64,000 nt of DNA from CAZHRJ01 sp964534765. Lineage in GTDB: Bacteria; Lindowbacteria; 2-12-FULL-62-27. The notes beneath the pieces were generated by a model. It saw only the letters and a list, made by a program, of their open reading frames with translations. It searched no databases and was not told where the DNA came from. Location: the NCBI GenBank assembly GCA_964534765.1, contig CAZHRJ010000001.1, positions 1-64,000 of the forward strand. The letters are read 5' to 3'. Both the position numbers and the translations under genes were made by a program. Positions 61,698 to 64,000 of the stretch are shown piece by piece. Every line of letters begins with the position of its first letter. Positions within the stretch are counted from its first letter, which is position 1.

Positions 61698-62471
61698 CTA
61701 GGCGGGCGCTACCCCGGACTTTGCGGTGATCGTGTAATTGGCCGCGACCGCGTCCTTGCGGAACATCTTGACCGTGTCGAGTGAAAACTCATCGAGACTT
61801 TTTCCGACGAGCGGCAGTTTGGAGAGGACGTCATTTGTGGCCGTGATGATGTGGCATCCGACCGCGGCGGCCTGAAAGACATTGAGAAGTTCCCGTGGAC
61901 TGGCCCAGATCAACTCGGACGCGGGATTGGACTTGAGAATCTTCACGCACTCCGACATGATCGGACACGGATCGCGGCCCGTGTCGGCGATCCGGCCGGC
62001 GAAGACCGACACGTAACTGCGGACGTCTTTCGACAAATGGTTCAACACCGCCGTCACCTGTTCCGGAGTCATGACGGCCGTGACGTTGACCTGCACCCCC
62101 GCGCCCGTCAAGTCCCGGATGAGAGGGCCGGAAAAATCGCCGCGGGTATTGCTGACGGGAATTTTGACATAGATGTTTTTCGCCGCGCCGGAGGACGCGC
62201 CGCAGGACGCGCCCCAGGACGCGATTTCCATCGCCTGAACACGCATCTCGGCAAAGTCATCCGAAAAAACTTCAAAGGAGATTGGCTTTTCGCCGATGAT
62301 CGCCAGCGCCTCCTGCGCAAAGGCCCTGTAATCAGTCACGCCGGCCTTGCGCATCAGCGTCGGATTCGTTGTGAATCCCCGGATCAGCGGATTCTTCGCC
62401 AATTCGGCTATGACATCAATATCCGCGCCGTCGCCGAACAGTTTCACCTTCAGACTCCGACCATCGATCAT
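61698..62471 (-). CDS. tal: Transaldolase
   Basis: Short-form transaldolase (257 aa from ATG 62471). GFTTNPTLMRKAG, NIYVKIPVSNTRG with the Schiff-base Lys, VNVTAVMTPEQV and VSVFAGRIADTG are the conserved strands. Just before the active-site strand is an extra ASWGASCGASSGAAK, encoded by a 12-base tandem repeat. It may supply sedoheptulose 7-phosphate, or build or trim a higher-carbon ketose for the cassette. First gene of its unit; a promoter ends 6 bases before the ATG. Confidence 0.92.
   Translation of the reverse strand: MIDGRSLKVKLFGDGADIDVIAELAKNPLIRGFTTNPTLMRKAGVTDYRAFAQEALAIIGEKPISFEVFSDDFAEMRVQAMEIASWGASCGASSGAAKNIYVKIPVSNTRGDFSGPLIRDLTGAGVQVNVTAVMTPEQVTAVLNHLSKDVRSYVSVFAGRIADTGRDPCPIMSECVKILKSNPASELIWASPRELLNVFQAAAVGCHIITATNDVLSKLPLVGKSLDEFSLDTVKMFRKDAVAANYTITAKSGVAPA
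62185..62222. repeat. GC-rich tandem repeat inside transaldolase, copy 2 of a dispersed repeat
   Basis: Three tandem AGGACGCG-containing units of 12 bases (62192-62222). Its first 19 bases are identical to 46686-46704 at the end of hddA. Translated from the minus strand as repeated GAS(W/C/S) just ahead of the active-site strand. Confidence 0.65.
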
Positions 62472-62477
62472 GGCCAC

Positions 62478-62505
62478 ACTGTATCACACCCTGTTTCTCT
62501 GGCAA
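62478..62505 (-). promoter_or_regulatory. Sigma70 promoter of the transaldolase unit
   Basis: Minus strand: TTGCCA (62505-62500), 16-base spacer, TACAGT (62483-62478), then 6 bases to ATG 62471. The predicted transcript is leaderless. Confidence 0.55.
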
Positions 62506-62531
62506 GATCGACTATGATACGGTTGGCGGTC

Positions 62532-63365
62532 ATGAAGGCTCTTGAAGGCCGCGCCGGGATCGTCACCGGCGCGGGACGCGGGATCGGCCGCGCCATCGCG
62601 CTGGCATTGGCCGGCGAAGGCGCTCGGCTGGTACTCGTGTCCCGCACGCAAACGGAACTAGAGGAAACGGAAAAGCTGATTCTGTCAGCCGGTGGCGCCG
62701 CGCGGATCATGGCCGCCGACGTGTCTCAACCCGATACCGCCGGTCGGGCGGTGGAGGCCTGCGGAGAATTCTTCGGATCGGTCGACATCCTGGTCAATTC
62801 GGCGGGAATCATCGGACCCATTGGGCCCGTGGAAGAGGCGTCGCTTCATGACTGGCGGCGGACGATCGACATCAACCTCACGGCGACGTTTCTCTTCATC
62901 AAGGCCGTCCTGCCGATCATGAAAAAACAAAAGCGCGGGAAAATCATCAACCTTTCCGGTGGCGGCGCGTCCGCCGGGTTTCCCCTGCACGCCGCGTACG
63001 CCGCGGCCAAAGTCGCCATCGTCCGGCTGACGGAAACGGTCGCCATGGAAGTCATCGACCACAACATCCAGGTCAATGCCATCGCGCCCGGCACGGTCAA
63101 CACGCGGATCTTCGAGGAAATGCTCGCCGCCGGCCCGCGGGGCGGAGAGGCCGATTACATCAGGCTCCAGGAACAAAAAAAATCCGGCGGGGTACCGCCT
63201 GAAAAAGCCGCCCAGCTCGCCGTATTCCTCGCCTCGGACGCGGCCGGCGCCCTGTCAGGCCGGCTGGTCAGCGCCGTATGGGACAAATGGCAATCCTGGT
63301 CGGCGGATGACCTGCGCCGGATTCAGTCCGGCGAGATGTTGCAGCTTCGCCGCCTGACAGGCTAG
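62532..63365 (+). CDS. Short-chain dehydrogenase/reductase
   Basis: Classical SDR (277 aa). VTGAGRGIGRAIALAL binds NAD(P) (residues 11-26), NSAGIIGP follows, then INLSGGGASAGF with the catalytic Ser, and YAAAK with the Tyr/Lys pair. It is close to 3-oxoacyl-reductase-like sugar SDRs, but the substrate is unknown. ATG 62532 gives the normal N-terminus; an ATG at 62514 would add six residues. It is divergent from transaldolase and probably belongs to the same cassette. Its TAG stop shares the palindromic CTAG (63362-63365) with the convergent GT2 stop. Confidence 0.9.
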   Translation: MKALEGRAGIVTGAGRGIGRAIALALAGEGARLVLVSRTQTELEETEKLILSAGGAARIMAADVSQPDTAGRAVEACGEFFGSVDILVNSAGIIGPIGPVEEASLHDWRRTIDINLTATFLFIKAVLPIMKKQKRGKIINLSGGGASAGFPLHAAYAAAKVAIVRLTETVAMEVIDHNIQVNAIAPGTVNTRIFEEMLAAGPRGGEADYIRLQEQKKSGGVPPEKAAQLAVFLASDAAGALSGRLVSAVWDKWQSWSADDLRRIQSGEMLQLRRLTG

Positions 63366-64000
63366 GGCCGGCGGATTCCGACCAGTTCGATGAGATCGTG
63401 GGCGAGATGTTTGCCGCGTTTGGCCAGGAAATAAAACAGCGTGCTGAGGATCAATACCGGTTTTCGACCCCGGGCAACCGGCGCGCGGAGAATCGCGCCG
63501 AGATGCGCGAACAACAAGCGCCAGAATGTCAGCCGCATGCCGAGGTATTTGCGGCCCTCGCCGGAGTACATAGTCGTTCGGTAATTCTCCAGTTTGTCCC
63601 GCAGGTGCGTGAGGCGTTTGGTTATTTTAAGGAAATAGAGTTCTTCCGGGACAAACGCGATGGATCCGATCAGGGTCAGCTCAAATAAAACCAGATTGTC
63701 GTTGCACATCACCGGCCGGTAGAGCCGGGTTTTTCGCAGCGATTCGGCGCGAAAAATACCGTAGATCGGATCGCTTCCCTGAAGACCCCAGAAAAGCACA
63801 TTGACCCGGGATGCGACGTTCATCCATCGCGTGTCCAGCCGGCCCTGAGGCGCCGCCGGCACCCTCGTCCCATCCACCTCAACACCCGGCACCAGCGGAT
63901 ACGCGCAGACCACCGCGGGGTCGGACTCGAGTATCGGGAGAAGCTTTGAAATATACCCGGACGCGTGCAGATCGTGGCCCGCCGCCCAGGCAAAATAGGG
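63362..64000 (-). CDS. Family 2 glycosyltransferase (5' end outside window)
   Basis: C-terminal 212 residues of a GT2; the frame stays open to the window edge and reads YFAWAAGHDLHASGYISKLL at the edge, which is the donor-binding motif region of the family. The C-terminus KPVLILSTLFYFLAKRGKHL and HDLIELVGIRRP matches the GT2 at 54891-55805, so the two are paralogues in opposite orientation on either side of the E1/transaldolase cassette. A GTG at 63913 is internal and not the start. Confidence 0.88.
   Translation of the reverse strand, partial: PYFAWAAGHDLHASGYISKLLPILESDPAVVCAYPLVPGVEVDGTRVPAAPQGRLDTRWMNVASRVNVLFWGLQGSDPIYGIFRAESLRKTRLYRPVMCNDNLVLFELTLIGSIAFVPEELYFLKITKRLTHLRDKLENYRTTMYSGEGRKYLGMRLTFWRLLFAHLGAILRAPVARGRKPVLILSTLFYFLAKRGKHLAHDLIELVGIRRP

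Overview
This window comes from the chromosome of a GC-rich (about 60 % G+C) diderm bacterium, most likely from an uncultivated lineage. Four things support this. RpoC carries a roughly 230-residue insertion in the trigger loop (an SI3-type insertion, typical of Gram-negative groups). There is an LptG-type LPS exporter permease. There is a giant SprA-like outer-membrane protein, the translocon family of the type IX secretion system in Bacteroidota and also found in several other FCB-related or candidate phyla. Finally, there is a large amount of LPS/capsule-type sugar biosynthesis. I cannot name the phylum from the sequence alone. Genes are packed tightly, mostly with 1-20 bp overlaps, on both strands. 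There is no gene-free stretch over 300 bases, no rRNA, no CRISPR array, no recognisable transposase, and no convincing intrinsic terminator.

Layout. 1-1637 is the 3' end of rpoC, followed by tRNA-Thr(TGT). 1781-5190 is a methionine block: metX, a cupin gene, metY and a CoA-binding protein gene. 5182-8914 (minus) holds two zinc-dependent dehydrogenases, a diacylglycerol-kinase-family lipid kinase and a class II aldolase. 8961-15487 is an lptG-like gene divergent from the SprA-like gene. 15476-20613 (minus) is a methyltransferase, GT4, asparagine synthetase and UDP-GlcNAc 2-epimerase. 20668-24132 (plus) is an epimerase, DegT aminotransferase, WbqC and PIG-L deacetylase. 24125-29164 (minus) is cutA-glyQ-glyS-murJ. 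29220-33034 (minus) is a caa3-type cytochrome oxidase operon (ctaC-ctaD-ctaE-coxIV plus a small CPVC membrane protein). 33107-34660 (minus) is a B12-binding radical SAM protein. From 34746 to the window end runs an envelope-polysaccharide supercluster.

The supercluster contains several modules. The first is a dTDP-sugar module (rfbA, rfbB, rmlC-like, GT2, membrane protein). It is followed by a possible foreign patch: an AAA/DUF4143 ATPase, a REP-like repeat and an AT-rich methyltransferase. Next come GTs, membrane proteins and methyltransferases. A complete GDP-D-glycero-D-manno-heptose pathway follows (hddA-hddC-gmhA-gmhB), with a heptosyltransferase-type GT9 downstream. Then there is a CDP-3,6-dideoxyhexose-type dehydrase (RfbH/ColD-like E1). 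Last is an unusual cassette flanked by two inverted paralogous GT2 genes: TPP-dependent E1 alpha and beta without E2/E3, a nucleotide-sugar dehydrogenase homologue lacking its catalytic cysteine, a Gfo/Idh oxidoreductase, a nucleotidyltransferase-PfkB fusion in reverse HldE order, transaldolase and an SDR. This cassette is the best candidate here for an undescribed higher-carbon or branched-sugar pathway.

The window also carries small dispersed elements. A GC-rich palindrome lies in frame inside three protein genes, and a second GC-rich repeat lies in two more. There is a 59-bp REP-like repeat in two places. A 59-bp MITE-like insertion with terminal inverted repeats lies between gmhA and gmhB and supplies the gmhB start. 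Several first genes have sigma70-type promoters so close to the start codon that their mRNAs should be leaderless or nearly so.
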